This document shows positions 1 to 12,099 of a stretch of DNA of 38,691 bases, piece by piece. A model generated the notes under the pieces. The model searched no databases. It was not told the DNA's origin and saw only the letters and a program-made list of their open reading frames with translations. Positions within the stretch are counted from its first letter, which is position 1, and each line of letters opens with the position of its first letter. Position numbers and translations under genes: made by a program. This stretch comes from Amphimedon queenslandica (Eukaryota > Porifera > Demospongiae > Haplosclerida > Niphatidae). The DNA is taken from the NCBI RefSeq assembly GCF_000090795.2, contig NW_003546510.1:60128-98818 (forward strand). The letters run 5' to 3'.

Positions 1-131
1 GGGAGTAGAGGGAGAGAGGGAGGGAGGGAGAGAGAGAGAGAGAGAGAGGGAGAGAGGGAGGGAGGGAGGGAAGGAGGTAGAGAGGGAGAGGGAGGGAGAA
101 AGAGAGAGAGAAAGAAGAGAGAACAGAATGA
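1..131. repeat. GA-rich microsatellite
   Basis: The first 130 bases are almost pure purine on the plus strand, made of gagagg and gggaggga units. It is a simple repeat with no coding content. The stretch from here to about 347 contains further low-complexity tracts such as repeated tacatg and cacaca, and I see no gene in it. Confidence 0.9.
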
Positions 132-347
132 GTAAAATGAAGGAGGAAGTGGATGTGTGAGAGAGATACTTTTTTAATCTACATTTTCACTACATACAGT
201 ATAGTATATACACACACATACATGTACATGTACATGCACCTGCGTAAACTTGTACATGTACATATACTCATACTCATACAGGACATGTACGTGTATATGC
301 ACAAGAAAGGGTGTCCAATAAGGAAACCACATTCCAAATTTTAACAG

Positions 348-1469
348 TAAACACCTTGATCGCCTTCCGGGCTTGCCAAAAGCTAGTAGAATCACCACCA
401 TATAGTGTTGGCCATTCTTTATTCATCTTCTCAGTGAGGTCCTATGACATACACATGTAGGGAGAAGGGGGAACCTTACTCCATCAATTCAACTCAATAT
501 GAATACAATAACATGCACACATCTGCCTGCATATACTTTTACATGTACATCTCTGTACTTGTACATGTACATGTGTATATTATGTTCATTGCTGGTTTTT
601 CTTGGTTTTTATAGAATGCTATTGATAGTACCATATCTGAAGTCATCCCTTGTGTGTTCATAGCGACCAAGACTGATCTACCAACAGTAGAACAAGTAAA
701 CCAAGAGAAAGAGACTATAATACTGCATTTACACTAGCTTTTTTAACTGAGCCAGCCCTGTTTAACGTGGGCCAGTACAGTTTCATTTGATAGTGTAAAC
801 ACTAACCAAACCAAGCTGAAGTGAGCTGGGCCAAAGCAGGCCAGCATGGTTAGTACAGCAGGGCCAGCTCATCCTGGCTCAGCACGGTTTGGCCCACTCC
901 TGTAGTGTGTGAACGCAGCATAATGTCCTCTCTCTTTACCTCTCTACTCTCTTCCCTCCCTCTCTATTAAGGTTGGAGAGCTTCAGCCGAATGAGTTTTG
1001 TCACGATGTAGACCTTCCTCCTCCATTATCAGTCTGCCTTCCATTGCCTGATTCATACACACAGGCGTATGCCAGACTAGCAGCTGTTTCATTAGACCCG
1101 TAAGACAAATTAAATATTATTATTAACTATTAAGCTCTATATGGAGGAGCCTAGTAGATGTACATGTAAATGTATGTGTATCATTTTGCACTCAATTTAG
1201 TCAATTAATGTATCAACAAATTAACATTTATTGGTACACATTCTAACATGACTTGTTAGTACCTTGTTTATCCATTGAGGTCATAAAAGGTTAATGTATT
1301 TTTAATCTCTTCTTCTTAAAGGTCACAGAACCTACCCTCTAGTTTTCGTATTCCTCGCTGGCTCAAGATGGCCAGTCTCGGGGTCTTGGTGACAGCTGGT
1401 CTTGGCTCACTGTTAGTGTTTCTATTAGTTAGAATGAGACGAAGTGGCGGGAACAGGTTTTCATTATAA
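348..1469 (+). CDS. RHOT: Miro/RHOT mitochondrial Rho GTPase, C-terminal exons (5' part outside the window)
   Basis: Miro proteins are tail-anchored outer-membrane GTPases that link mitochondria to kinesin and dynein adaptors. Proposed exons are 348..385 (tentative), 615..695, 972..1099 and 1322..1469. They join in frame with GT/AG borders. The peptide contains AFRACQKL, then IPCVFIATKTDLP, which matches the G4 region of the second Miro GTPase domain (TKTD in place of NKxD). NEFCHDVDLPPP follows at the spacing seen in animal Miro. The last exon has a hydrophobic helix, GVLVTAGLGSLLVFLLV, followed by RMRR and a short tail, which is the expected tail anchor. The first short exon rests only on frame, phase and the F-x-x-C spacing; an ORF on the other strand overlaps it. 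The EF hands and first GTPase domain must lie upstream. Family assignment is strong; exon 348..385 is moderate. Confidence 0.82.
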
Positions 1470-1981
1470 ATTATTATACGTAAACGTGTGTAGTAGTATT
1501 TAATAATGATTATAATTATATTGATCTAATAATAATAATAATAATAATATTGAGATAATAAGTTTTCATGTCATTTCTTTCTTTATTTCTCTCTCTTTGT
1601 CTTTTATCATCTTTTTCTTGGCACTAATTATTATATTGAGTGAATTTTTCTTCTGCTCGTGTAGACTAAAATGTAATATTAACAGGTTATTTACACTAGC
1701 CAGCTGTGCCAAGAGTAATTGGCATTATGATAATGATGCATGCACGTGTGTGGTCATCGAAAGTGTATGTACATGTACATCTAAAATGAAAAGAAGTAAA
1801 AAATGTAAAAAGAAGAAGCGTAGTAACTAATTATGTCACATCTGCCAATAGTATGGTTTTATTTCTTTTGATTTTTGGCATCACATCGTCTAATTTTACT
1901 CCTTTTTGCTTATAGGCTACTATTAATGTTTGTCTTCTCTTTGCTTTCATTAGTATCTTCTTAAGAATTTAATCAGTAGAT

Positions 1982-2035
<54 letters not shown>

Positions 2036-2889
2036 AGACTAGTGTGTTTGTTTCTTGCCCAATTCCTTACGTGAATTGTTAATGAGTATCAGATTTCGTT
2101 TACCGTACCAAATTAGTTCTAAGAAAATGTGCAAGTATGTGTATTCGGCATCTACATGTATAGTAACCAATCAATCAATCAATAATGTATCTATTTGTAA
2201 TGTAAAATCAGTAACATTATTATAAAATTTAGTGCATGACTGCTTGCCTATATTAAAGGCCTTTATTGTAAGGAATTCTTATACAGTGACATGTAAAATC
2301 ATGAATTGGTCGGGTAATGATGGTTTGGCTAACAAGCTTGAACAATACTATAATATGAAATTTGTTGCAGTTCAACTCCTACAGTCCAATTTGTCTACTC
2401 TGTACGCCAAGTATGGGACTAACTCTTAAAGTATTGTTTGTCAGTGTTCCTCTAGCTACTGCTTCCTTCCTTGTTACTAGGCAATAGGAATGTATTAAAA
2501 GTACCATAACGAAGGTAAGTCACACTACGGCATAAACTTGTTTGTTGTTTATCATTTACTGCAAGTGCCAGGTCTCTCCTCTAGGCAACCGTTCATTAGT
2601 AGACGTGTGGCTAAGAAGCACAAATTGGTTTACACTTCGGCACTAAAAACAGGAAGGAGTTGGGTTATGATTTGCTTCCGGCTTGGATTATTTTGGCAAT
2701 GTATTACATAACCTTAACTCAATAAAGACCCATTATTCTTTATTGGTGAATATAGTATTAAATTATGCACTACATCATTGTAATCTTAGAGCTCTAGTCC
2801 ACTGAACTAAGTGATGAACTTCAAGCCTAAGCATTATTGGAGCAGCCCACGTTTCCTCGTACGCCCACTTCTTTAATCAATTTCTGCGT
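1470..2889. other. Intergenic region between RHOT and the DNPH1-like gene
   Basis: I see no supported gene here. Short open frames at 1597..1830 and 2232..2429 have low-complexity or unremarkable translations and no splice partners. The region contains a trinucleotide taa/ata run near 1530-1550, the TG microsatellite, and many AT-rich stretches. The last few hundred bases before the TATA box presumably hold the promoter of the downstream gene. Confidence 0.6.
1981..2033. repeat. (TG)n microsatellite
   Basis: About 25 nearly uninterrupted TG dinucleotides. It is a simple repeat, likely polymorphic in length, lying between RHOT and the DNPH1-like gene. Confidence 0.95.
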
Positions 2890-2897
2890 TATAAAAG
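2890..2897 (+). promoter_or_regulatory. TATA box of the DNPH1-like gene
   Basis: A textbook TATAAAAG followed by a GC-rich stretch (gaggccgctccgcc) lies 95 bases before the proposed start codon at 2985. A transcription start about 30 bases downstream would give a 5' UTR of roughly 65 bases, plausible for a compact genome. No experimental support is visible. Confidence 0.55.
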
Positions 2898-2984
2898 GAG
2901 GCCGCTCCGCCGAACCAGCTCGTTTTAGAAACTAGAAAGCTTTATTTCTTCAACAAAACAAGTGGACCACTGTAACTAAAGAGA

Positions 2985-3993
2985 ATGGGAGAGGCTACAA
3001 AGGTGTTCTTTACTCATCGCGTGTCTGGCAGTCCTGATGATAACCCAATGGAGAAATGGTACGATTGCATCAGGGACACCCTCCAGACCTGCAGTGTTGA
3101 TGTGAGCTTGAAGAAAAAGAAGAAGAAGGCTGGTATGTTCCTTGCTTTAAAGTCTTTGTTAAGCACAATCACTCCATTTTAATTTCCCATTTATTAGATC
3201 GTGTTGGTTTGGCTGCTGATCAAATTTACTATGGAGAGTTGGAAAGCCTTGGATCTGCTAATTGTAAGACTTTCAATCATCATGATTTGCCAATATTGTA
3301 TGTAACTGCAGGTCTTGTTGCTGATGTGACCTATCCATCTCTTGGTGTTGGCTATGAGATCAGCTTTGCTCAAAACAAAGGCTACAAAGTTGTTTGTCTC
3401 TTCCATAAGACAGATGGCCGTGGTAAGTTGGACGACTGCTATAGCTTGCATGGGCATGCATACAGAAAATACATGCAGCTGTGTAAAAAATGTAAAACAT
3501 TAAAGGGCTCAGCCCCCGAGCCACTCTATTTTGTTGTGCTGTGAGACATACAGGCAGACCGCACATGAGCAGGAAAGCATTAGTGAACATGTGTACATAT
3601 ATATATACACAATTAATTCTTGATGTAATTATCTTGCTTAGAAATATAAGTTTTACCATCAGTTCATCATATTGTGCAGCAATTAAAGTTATTTTGCTTA
3701 TAGCATTAAATAATGAAGATAGACTTATTTAACTTTAATCATAGTTAGACAACTACACATACATGCATACATACAGACGTTTTCTCATCTTAGTGGGCTT
3801 TGCATGCCCAATTAATTAAAGTTCAATTGCTTCAATGAGTAGCTAGATGACATGATCTATAAACTTTATTTTTCTTGCAGATGTTGATAATCTTTCTCCA
3901 ATGATCCGTGGTGCCACTGGTCCTGGTTTTTATGTTGAGTCTTACGAGACTGAGGAAGATCTGAAGAAGATCCTTCAATCTCACCTTGTCTGA
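2985..3993 (+). CDS. DNPH1: 2'-deoxynucleoside 5'-phosphate N-hydrolase (DNPH1/Rcl-like)
   Basis: DNPH1 cleaves the N-glycosidic bond of deoxynucleoside monophosphates and cleans the nucleotide pool. Exons 2985..3132, 3198..3263, 3312..3422 and 3881..3993 join to an exact 145-residue frame. The core VADVTYPSLGVGYE is the family signature; its Glu is the catalytic nucleophile in the family. CLFHKTDGR and LSPMIRGA follow, the latter containing the Ser that is supplied across the dimer in known structures. The DLEWL segment of mammalian proteins aligns with ELESL, so the Asp is a Glu here. An internal lysine run (about residues 43-48) is unusual. The second intron is only 48 nt and stays open if retained; removing it restores the family spacing between ELESL and VADVT. 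The start codon is the first ATG after the TATA box and begins exon 1. Introns are GT/AG. Confidence 0.88.
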
Positions 3994-4370
3994 AGATAAA
4001 CAAGAGATCAAAAAGAAGGACACTGAGAATCTACAATAATATTATTATTAATGCATGCTATAGAACAGATTTCACAAAAATTATAATAGTATATTACATA
4101 TAGCTTGTTGATGCTTAGCTCAGTTTAAAAGTAGCTATAAATCTTTTAAATGCGTCAAATTTTTTAACATTGTCTTGTGCCAGTGTGCAGTGTCTGTAAT
4201 GCCGATGATAAATCCCTAGATTTAGAGGGATCATAACAGTAACACTGTCACATGTATTTTTATAAAAATTTACTCATGATAATAAATTAAACCATGATTA
4301 CATGGAAAAATAGAATTTTAATTATTATGTGGGGGTGTGTCTGTACTGTACTGTGTCACTTGAAATCAAA
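3994..4370. other. Spacer with 3' UTR of the DNPH1-like gene and upstream region of A1
   Basis: This stretch is AT-rich. It contains an AATAAA candidate poly(A) signal near 4280 for the DNPH1-like gene. No open frame of interest is seen. The last 60 bases before the A1 start codon lack a clear TATA box. Confidence 0.5.
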
Positions 4371-7300
4371 ATGGCGACTCCGAGTCCTGATTTTTTGAGA
4401 ACAGACCCTGTTAATGTTGAGAGCTCCCACCCTCTAGAAGAGCAGCATTCTCAAAAATTTACACAGGATCCCGTTGGGGTACGTTGGACACATGTTTGTG
4501 GCGTATAATCTGTATGGGCTCGGTTATCATGTATGGGCTCGGTTATCATGTGCGTGGGTGGGACTACATGACCTATTATGCTATGGGCTAAGCGTAAACT
4601 TACTTTAATGTACATTATAATTATGTAGGTTGAGTCTACGGATGAGCAACTGAATGAAGAAAATGGATTTGGCGTTTACACAAAAGCTGAGAAGAGTGGC
4701 GCTCATAATGAATCACATACTGTCATCCAGTTACAGAAGATGAAGTCTGTCCTACAAAACATGGTTTCGGGTATGGACTACTTAGAGCTTTATTCAGAAA
4801 AATCCGACATTAGTTGCACGATGAATAGATTGATCTACGATGAGAACCCTATGTCTCCTACTGAAGAGTCTCCCTCAAAGTCTTCCGACTCTCTTGATGA
4901 CGAATCACAAACTAGCGATATAGAAGAAGCTATGGAATTTGAAAAGAAAACCATGGAAATCCCTAGAAGTAATGACTGCACTTATTTTATTACATGTACA
5001 TGTAATTATTATTTTTTAAATAGGTCTTTCTGTAACAAAAGCACTGAAGTTAGATTTTCCATTTTTGCTTGATTTGGTGAAGACCAGTTCTGTTCCTGTG
5101 GTTATGTGTGTTGCTACTCTCACTGGCCTCTCTCCTAAAAGAAAAGCTGATTTATTTCAAGATTTCATAAAAATGGCTGTTCGTTTTAGAAATTGTGAAT
5201 CGGAAACAGCAAAGCAATATTATGCCAGCTTGCAGGAAAGGTGTTCAAAGGAGGGCCTGTCTTCTTTTAATTTCAATATTTTGGGCAAGTCTCCTTTCAA
5301 TGATCTCATGTGGTTGTTGGGCACTAAACGGTCAAGTATCAGCCTCTGCTTTTTGTGCTGTCTCCTTCAAGCTCTGAAGCTGAGAGATATTCCAATCGAA
5401 TCATTGGACATCGCTGAAAATGAAGCAGATGTTAATAAAGAGGATCTGAGGCAGAACAAGCATGGGGAGTGGCTCTTCTATGAAGTAACAAAGAGACTGA
5501 AGGCTCTTAAGAAACATCAGGAAAAATTGGATCTCCTTACACCAGGTGTGACGTTCCTCACCGTCTTCAATATTGGCCCCAGCAAAGCAGCACATAATTT
5601 CCTCCCGTTTCTTGGCCAGCATTGCAAAAGGTTACTTCCCTTATTCTTTGCTTCAACAGCAGATTGTACCGAATTGTGTAAGCCGCTGAAGCCTGAGGCT
5701 TATGATGAGTATAAATCGTCCGTCAATCATTTGCTTAATGCCTACGTGCCAAGACGGAAGTTTCTTAATCATTTTGTGAGATTTCATTCAAGGGAAAATT
5801 CAGGGCAACCGGTCTTTATGCGCCAACCATCGTATAGTCAAGAATCAAAATTCAATAGTCTCAAGGAAATTTTTGAGGAACAAGGCTTTGACGCTAATTT
5901 CAAAGATATCGATCTCTCCAATATGAAACAAACCAAGGAAATTCTTGAGAGAATGGTTATCAAAAATATGAGCAAATATGTTACTGGTCTACCTGTAAGG
6001 TGGGTTTTTCTGCGCAGCTTTCTCCAGGCTTTAAACATATCACTTATAACTAGAAGTGATATCAGCAAATTGGCCACTTCATGTGGTGCTGGTATAGATT
6101 CCAGTGAAGTTGAAGCATTTCTGACCACCTTCACAAGCTTTGCCAGTCTCCTTTACATCCCCTCCTACACTGATATTGTCCTGCTAGATATTGAGAGATT
6201 CACTGATTGCCTCGACAAGGTCTTTGACTGTGGCCATTCTCTGCTCGATAAAGCAAATTTGTTTGGATTCATTACTGAAGGAGCCATTGATAAGTTAGCA
6301 AAGGATGAGGAGTTAGACCCCAAAATGTTTAAGTCACTCTTGAAGTCTTTTCGTTTTGCTGTTCCAGTTTGCACATCAAAAGTGAAGAGCAACAATATTT
6401 TCTTTATTGAAGCAGATTGTTCGTTCTACATTCCCAGCATGCGTCCTACAAAAGCAACCAATGGCCCTCAGTTTCATTCTCTCTACCTCCAGTACACATC
6501 ATGTGTGCCCGGTAATATTCAAGTTTATTTGGTTCGTCATTTCCTCAAGTACAGCAATTGCTCTCTTGTCCCTTACCTACACATCAATGCTTCAGTCATC
6601 AGGATACATCATAGTAAAGAGAAGCACATTGATGTTACCATAATTGATCACAAAGATATCGTGGAGCTGAGATTGGAACATGGTCGTTCAACTGAAGCAT
6701 ACAAAACAGCTTTCCCATTGGTAGTTAAAGCATGCACTGCTGCCATGGAAGATGTCAAGAAGTCGGTCGATGATTTAGAGTATTATTTTTTGCTGCGCTG
6801 TACTGAGAGTAATGATCACCAGTTCATCTATCACAGAATGACAAATGATGGGGAGACTTCATGTGAAAGTTGCAGTAAAGTTGAAGCTAGTGATTCTTAT
6901 CCCATTTCCTTGCGGGAATATTGGAAGTCGTCTGTTTCTAAAATAGTAATAGCATTTTCAGAGTCTTCTTTTATAATTTACATTTATTCATAGGCTATTG
7001 AAAGTGATGGAAAAGAATTAGAAATAACGAAAGGTATTTATGATCTTATGGTAGTTCCTGTCATGGTATAATGGCAGTTATCATTATCAATGTTTGCTCC
7101 CAATATATATATATATATATATATAACTTATGAAAATACACAATGCTGTTATTTGTGAAACTGAATATTAACGATGTCTTTGCAGATTCCTTGGAGCTGG
7201 CTAGTCTTGCAGTGAAGCTATCACAAGAGTTTGTAGATGATGAGAGTCAGTTGAGTCTGTTGAGACGGTTAAAAGTAGAACGAGAAGTTTGGGATGGTAT

Positions 7301-7415
7301 CAAAGTCAAGACTGGTGGTGGGTGGATGGCATTTGCAATGTTGCTTGATCAGTGGATAAAGAAGCACAAAAAGTCAAAGGATGAGCTTCTGGAAGAGCTC
7401 CATATGTTTTTATAA
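4371..7415 (+). CDS. A1: Roc-COR-like pseudo-NTPase with C-terminal Death domain
   Basis: Exons 4371..4478, 4629..4968, 5024..6945, 6994..7033 and 7186..7415 join without a break to 879 codons. Residues 1-150 are acidic and Ser/Thr-rich, with the conserved segment SCTMNRLIYDE. Exon 3 carries the NTPase-like domain. The Walker A position reads GLSPKRKA (about 184-191) and so lacks the Gly and the Ser/Thr; the switch II-like position reads FNIG (about 332), where type B has IDVG. GLPVRWVFLRS (about 472) to LLDIERFTDCLDKVF is a COR-like winged-helix block. A Cys-rich segment with CESC precedes two small exons. The last exon (76 residues, LASLAVKLSQEF to the C terminus) is Death-like. A (TA)n run lies in intron 4 near 7102-7125. 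Likely a cytosolic adaptor; the Roc-COR and Death calls come from motif pattern, not search. Intact as far as I can see. Confidence 0.75.
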
Positions 7416-7763
7416 TTATTTAAATAATTCTTTTTAAATATTTATATTTTGTAACAAGAGCAGAGTACATCAGTAATTATCAGTTATTTGCAATGGATAT
7501 TATACATACTTGCCATACTTGCAAATAACTTCACACAAATTTTAATAGTATATTATAGTTTGTTGCTGTTAATGCATAAAATTTTGTAGCATTTTTTGCA
7601 GTGTCTGTAATGTCATTAAAAAATCCTTAGATATAGAGGGATAATAAGACATGTATGTTTTAGCTTTTATCATGATGATACATGAATAATTGAAATTTAA
7701 AAATTTTGTATGGGGTGTGCCACTATTATGATTAGTGACACACCCCTATATAAATTAATTAAG
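7416..7763. other. Spacer between A1 and A2
   Basis: AT-rich sequence without a supported gene. A TATATAAA run at about 7747 lies 15 bases before the A2 start-like ATG and resembles a TATA box, though too close to a start codon to be sure. The sequence just downstream of A1 resembles the DNPH1 3' region (aatccctaga-like and gtgtctgtaatg tracts near 4190-4230 and 7600-7640), suggesting the A1 unit was once duplicated with flanking DNA. Confidence 0.45.
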
Positions 7764-7953
7764 ATGGGTGAGTCCTGATTCTGTGAGAGCACCAGATCCT
7801 GCTAATGTTGAGAGCCCTCAGCCTCTAGAAGTGCTGCTTTCTCCTTCATTTGCAAAGGATCCCGATAGGGTACGTTAGACACATGCATGTTTGTGGCAGA
7901 CTAACCCTGTCAAAAAGACTAATGATCATATGCGTGGGTGGGACTATATGCCC

Positions 7954-8469
7954 CAACTGAGCTTGACCCAAGAAAAAGCTGGAATAACTTTTCGTAGGAA
8001 TGTGGGATAAGGATAAAACTTTCACAGGTTCTTATTTGCCCAATGCCATCATAGGATCTCAGGTCTTATGTCTCTCAGCCCTTGGGAACCCTGAGAACTT
8101 CACTGGGCTCTCCCTATAAACCCAATAGTTATACCGGTAGTTTACCATGCCTAAGAATGGCCGGAACATGTGGTTTCGAGCTCAAACCCAAACAAACTAA
8201 TAATTCTTGTAAAAGCTAACAGAGCAAGATATTCTGATAATGAAGACCAGTTGACTCCTATCAGCAGCTATTGTACTGCTTATCACAAAAAACAAGACCC
8301 ATTTTAAAGTGAAATACAGGTCAACCACGAAGCTGTAAAATATCAGCCTTGCTTTTATGAATATTGTTATAATATGTCACTAATGGCATCATGGCTACAT
8401 TTTTTCATATTCCACACAGCTGCTTCCATGCACAGTTCCTGTAGTTCCACTTCCAGTCAAACTCAGTTG
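7954..8469. mobile_element. Insertion in A2 intron 1 with short inverted ends
   Basis: About 516 bases are absent from the matching introns of A1 and A4, whose gtgcgtgggtggg-ctacatgacc sequence is interrupted here. The ends read CAACTGAGCTTGA and, inverted, CAACTGAGTTTGA. No coding capacity is seen and I find no clear target duplication. Probably a small non-autonomous DNA element. Confidence 0.4.
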
Positions 8470-11456
8470 TAATATACATGTAGTATACATGACCTTATCC
8501 ATAGGCTATGAGCTAAGAATATATATACATGTAATTCTGTAGGTTGAGCCTCGGGATGAGCAACTAAATGAAGAAAATAATATGGCATTTACATGGAAGC
8601 TGAGGAGAATGATGTAACTGATGTTCGTAACGAATCATCGCATACTGTCTTCCAGTTACAAAAGATGAAGTCTGTGCCAAAGGACATGGTCCCTGGCATG
8701 GACTGCTTAGAGCATTGTTCAGTAAAATCCGATATTAGTTGCACAATGAATAGATTGATTTATGATGAGAATCCTATTCCTTCTACTGCTACTACGGAGT
8801 CTCCCCCAAAGTCTTTCGACCTACCGGATCATGAATCCCAAACTAGTGATATAGAGGAAGCTGCAGAACTACATGAAGATGTCCTTGTTGTCCCAAAAGG
8901 TAAAAATTTATGCTGTAATTGTTCTATATTCACATTGTGCATCTCACAAAGTCAAATCATAATGACATTATACATTGGCCTTATGCCATGCCTTAACCAT
9001 GATTTTTTATGTATAGGCCCTTCTTCATCAAAAGAAAAAGCACTAGATTTTCTGTATATGCTTGATCTGGTCAAGACAAGGTCTGTTCCTGTATTTATGT
9101 GCACTGCCACTCTTGTTGGCCTCTCTACTCAAGAGAAATCAGCTTTATTTCAAGACTTCATCAAGACTGCTGTTAGATTTAGGGACAGCAAATCAGGTTT
9201 GGCCTGTCAGTATCATGCAAGGTTGCAAAAAAGGTGTTCAAAGAAGGGCCTATCGTCTTTTAATTTCAATATTTTGGGCAAGTCTCCTTTTAATGATTTC
9301 ATGTGGTTGTTGGGCACTAAGCGTTCAAGTATTAGCCTCTGCTTTTTATGCTGTCTCATTCAATCTCTGAAGCTAAGAGATATCCCGATCAAATTTTTGC
9401 ATATTGCTGAAAATAAAGCTGATTTTAATGAAGAAGAGCTAAAGCAGAACAAGCATGGGGAGTGGCTCTTTTATGAAGTAACATAGAGACTGAAGGCTCT
9501 CAAAAATCACGAGGAAAAACTGGATCTTCTTACACCAGGTGTTAACTTCCTTCACGTCTTCAATATTGGCCCCAGCAAAGCAGCACTAAGTTTCCTTCCA
9601 TTTCTTGGCCAGTATTGCAAAAGATCACTGCCATTATTTTTTTCGTCTGGGAAAGATTCATCTAATCTAGATACACCACTGGAGCCTGAGCTTTATGATA
9701 CATGTGGAGATGATACACCACTCAATCACCTCTTAAATGCCTATGTAACAAGGAGGAAGCATATTCATCACTTGATGAGACATCAGTCGCATAAAAGCTT
9801 TGAGATGCCACCTGTACTGGTTCGCTTGCCTTCGTGCAGTGAATCAAAATTTGATAATTTCAAGAAAATTTTTGGAAAATATCGCCTTAATCCTATTGAG
9901 AAAGACATCAACTTATCAGATATGAAAGTAACCAAAAAAATACTTGAAGAAGTGGTTTATGAAAATACCAGCAAATATTGTGCAGGCCTACCTGTAAGGT
10001 GGTTTTTTTCTACGCAGCTTTCTCCAGGCTTTAAATGTATCACTTATGACTAGAAGTGATATTAGCCAATTGGCCACTTCATGTGGTGCTGGTATAGATT
10101 CCAGTGAAGTTGAAGCATTCCTAACCACCTTCACAAGCTTTGCCAGTCTCCTCTACATCCCCTCCTACACTGATATTGTCCTGCTCGATATTGAGAGATT
10201 CACTGATTGCCTCGACAAGGTCTTTGATTGTGGCCAATCTCTTGATAAAGCAAGTTCCGATGGATTCATTACTAAAGGAGCCATTGATAAGTTAGCAAAT
10301 GATGAGAAGTTAGACCCCGAAATGTTCAAGTCACTCTTGAAGTCTTTCCGTTTTGCTGTTCCAGTTCGCACATCAAGAGTAAAGAGTGATAGTTTCTCTA
10401 TTGAAGCTGATTGTTCGTACTACATTCCCAGCATGCGTCCTACAAAAGCAACCAATAGTCCTCAGCCTCATTCTCTCTACCTCCAATACACATCATGTGT
10501 ACCTGGTGATATTCAAGTTCTTTTGGTTCGTCATTTCTTCAAGTACAGCAATTGCTCTCTTATTCCTTGCCCACACATCAATGCCTCAGTTATCAGGGTA
10601 GACTACAATAAAAAGAAGCACGTTGATGTTACCATAATCGACCATAAAGATATTGTGGAGCTGAGATTGGGAAATGGTCGTTCAACTGAAGCATGCAAAA
10701 CGGCTTTTCCTCTTGTAATTAAAGCATGCACTGCTGCCATGGAAGATGTCAAGAAGTCGGTCGATGATTTGGAGTATGGCTTTTTCCTGTGCTGTACTGA
10801 GAGTGATAAATCTACTCACCAGTTCATTTATCACCAAATAGATTAAGATGCAACAAGTTCTACATGCAGTCAGTGCAGTAGTGATGCTAATGCTACTGTA
10901 TTGAGAGAAGATTGGAAGTCTGCTGTTTTTAGAATGGTATGTATTTTGGAGACTTTTTTATATGTACAATCTTTTTTTATTTTATGTAGCATATTGAGAG
11001 AGATGGAAAAAAAGAAATTGAAAAAGGTGTTGTTATGTTGTTACTGTAATTATTATGTTGTGATACATTTCTTATTTGCATGGTAGTTGATAGCTGGCCT
11101 ACATTACAATTGTAATTTTAATTAGAGGGTCAATTAGAATTACATGTATTTAAGTGTAGTTGAGGCTTAAGCCACACAGAATGTAATTGAAATTTTTATC
11201 AAAATTGAATTGTTGTAGTGTACTGACAACCAATTCAATACAAACGCAGCGAAATTTTTCTCAATCTACATTTTACCTTAGCTAGTAGCCACTTCATGTT
11301 ATTTGTATAGTGTGTGGAAAGGCACCGCCACGAGTTTATATAGTGGAGACCACAGAAGGGCGGGTAGCTAGAAGTGTCATCTAACTGCCAATACTACACT
11401 ACAGTACCTTTGCCTTTCATACACCCACATACTATAGTACAAACCAGACAAACTAC

Positions 11457-11590
11457 AGTTACTGGCTATATACACAGGAGGATGTTACTTGATTGTATAG
11501 AAGCCTCTTCTCTTGCCTAGGGCTCTAATCATGCAACTAACATCCTCAGTATCTAAGCAATTAGCATCCTCCTGTATATATCCAGTAACT
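11457..11590. repeat. Short inverted-repeat element in A2 intron 4
   Basis: agttactggctatatac at the left end pairs with agttactggatatatac read from the right end, continuing into an aggaggatg match. The whole is about 134 bases, MITE-like, and non-coding. Confidence 0.55.
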
Positions 11591-11637
11591 CTCAAAGTCT
11601 GTAGTCTATCTATGTACACTGTACATATGTATGTACA

Positions 11638-11965
11638 CAGGGGCATAGGCAGGATTTTTGAAAAGGGGGGCAAATTATGCAGCGCGTGAAGTGCGCCACA
11701 AAATTTTACAAAGCTACACCCTTTTAGGGCGTGCCCACACCTATTTTTTAATATGGTGGACTTCTAGAAAGATCATAGGCAACGTTAAATACCTTTTCAG
11801 CTTTATAATGGCATCATAGAAGGATTGATTTAGCCTTTTTCTTTCATATGTAATTTGTAGAACAGCTTTTCCTTCCAAAAGTAGCTTATTATTTTGTTAC
11901 TTCTGAATTTTGATTTAAAAAAAGGGGGGACATTTGCCCCCCTTGCCCCCCTGGCTATGTCCCTG
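11638..11965. mobile_element. TIR element (MITE-like) in A2 intron 4
   Basis: Ends are CAGGGGCATAGGCAG and, inverted, CAGGGACATAGCCAG. Both flanks carry gtaca, a possible 5-bp target duplication, though the region is rich in that motif. The interior has G runs and C runs and no open frame worth calling. It is a non-autonomous DNA transposon of a kind common in invertebrates; I do not assign a superfamily. Confidence 0.6.
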
Positions 11966-12099
11966 GTACATGTAGATAAAAGTGTGACAATCAGGATTCC
12001 CCCCCCCCCCCTGAGAGATTTCTCAGTTTGGTGCCAGCTCATGAGGTGCTGTTTAGCTTGCTCAGTAGAACTTTGTAGAAAACCCTGATCCATGGTAAT

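Noticed and set aside
174..401. Minus-strand open frame, which in another frame reads TEKMNKEWPTLYGGDSTSFW
   Set aside because: It overlaps the tentative RHOT exon 348..385, whose plus-strand reading fits Miro spacing better, and it has no splice partners. Kept only as an alternative.
1597..1830. 77-codon plus-strand open frame with a hydrophobic start and Lys-rich end
   Set aside because: Composition follows local low complexity; no homology pattern, no conserved start context, lies just after the RHOT stop.
2470..2600. X-box-like motifs (gttactaggcaat, aggcaaccg) upstream of the DNPH1-like gene
   Set aside because: Short, imperfect matches to the RFX site; cannot be separated from chance without a matrix score or conservation.
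11894..12088. Open frame with SVWCQLMRCCLACSVE
   Set aside because: Spans the right end of a TIR element and a C homopolymer; chance reading.
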